Under the pieces are notes generated by a model, which saw only the letters and a program-made list of their open reading frames with translations, searched no databases and was not told the DNA's origin. Position numbers and translations under genes: made by a program. From assembly GCF_010501095.1 (NCBI RefSeq), contig NZ_QVMP01000028.1, forward strand, positions 1 through 34,378: 34,378 nt of DNA, in the 5' to 3' direction. The number at the start of each line of letters is the position of its first letter. Position 1 is the stretch's first letter. This document shows, piece after piece, positions 34,324 to 34,378 of the stretch. This stretch comes from Dysgonomonas sp. 520 (lineage in GTDB: Bacteria > Bacteroidota > Bacteroidia > Bacteroidales > Dysgonomonadaceae).

Positions 34324-34378
34324 ATTTCAAATTTTTTCTATCTTTGTAGCTTAAGATAATGATTTACAGCCTGCCTCT
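34324..34378 (+). repeat. right arm of window-terminal inverted repeat, with outward promoter box
   Basis: Reverse complement of 9-63 with one mismatch; the match runs to the last base of the window and may continue. It contains TATCTTTG at 34339-34346 pointing out of the window. A TTTG at 34313-34316 lies 22 bases upstream, but outside the shared sequence. The two copies therefore share the -7 box and the following 5' leader but not the -33 region. Confidence 0.85.

Overview
The window looks like chromosomal DNA of a Bacteroidota organism, most likely Bacteroidales (Dysgonomonas/Porphyromonadaceae-like). The signs are a hybrid two-component regulator of the polysaccharide-utilisation type, a C-terminal type IX secretion (T9SS) sorting domain on a large phosphatase, SPII lipoproteins, a Porphyromonas-type prolyl tripeptidyl peptidase, and many Bacteroidetes -7 promoter boxes (TAnnTTTG) with no obvious Shine-Dalgarno sites. 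The genus is an inference. No phage, plasmid, CRISPR or transposase gene was seen.

Layout. 1-99: a terminal repeat arm. 100-6420: a divergent pair, a hybrid sensor/regulator (minus) and a clan GH-D alpha-galactosidase-like lipoprotein (plus), sharing a 333-bp control region with a candidate operator. 6592-9334: a formate/nitrite-family channel, a cation diffusion facilitator and an LD-carboxypeptidase. 9462-11891: an OPT-family transporter followed by a small lipoprotein in one operon. 12048-14195: RNase R, convergent with 14278-17631, a secreted multidomain metallophosphoesterase. 18260-18334: tRNA-His(GTG) with its own promoter and terminator. 18426-19868: a TPR/propeller protein. 20355-22559: PtpA-like peptidase, flanked on both sides by copies of a MITE-like repeat. 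23030-26183: gnd-zwf-pgl, the whole oxidative pentose phosphate branch in one translationally coupled operon. 26303-32154: a minus-strand efflux operon (ATPase, two MacB/FtsX permeases, membrane-fusion adaptor, TolC-like outer membrane protein). 32456-34300: glmS behind a long structured leader. 34324-34378: the second terminal repeat arm.

How the genes work together. The regulator probably senses a glycan fragment in the periplasm and switches on the neighbouring glycosidase; no SusC/SusD pair is nearby, so this would be a minimal or satellite locus. PtpA and the OPT transporter both fit peptide use, but they are not linked. gnd-zwf-pgl supplies reducing power and pentoses. The ABC-MFP-TolC set forms a tripartite exporter. 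glmS feeds amino sugars into the cell wall.

Most of the window is recognisable core metabolism. The best leads for something new are non-coding: the inverted 55-bp arms at the two window ends, each with an outward-facing promoter box; a 21-bp-phased direct repeat upstream of the glycosidase; the structured glmS leader; and a family of dispersed palindromic repeats. I did not find a clearly novel multi-gene system.
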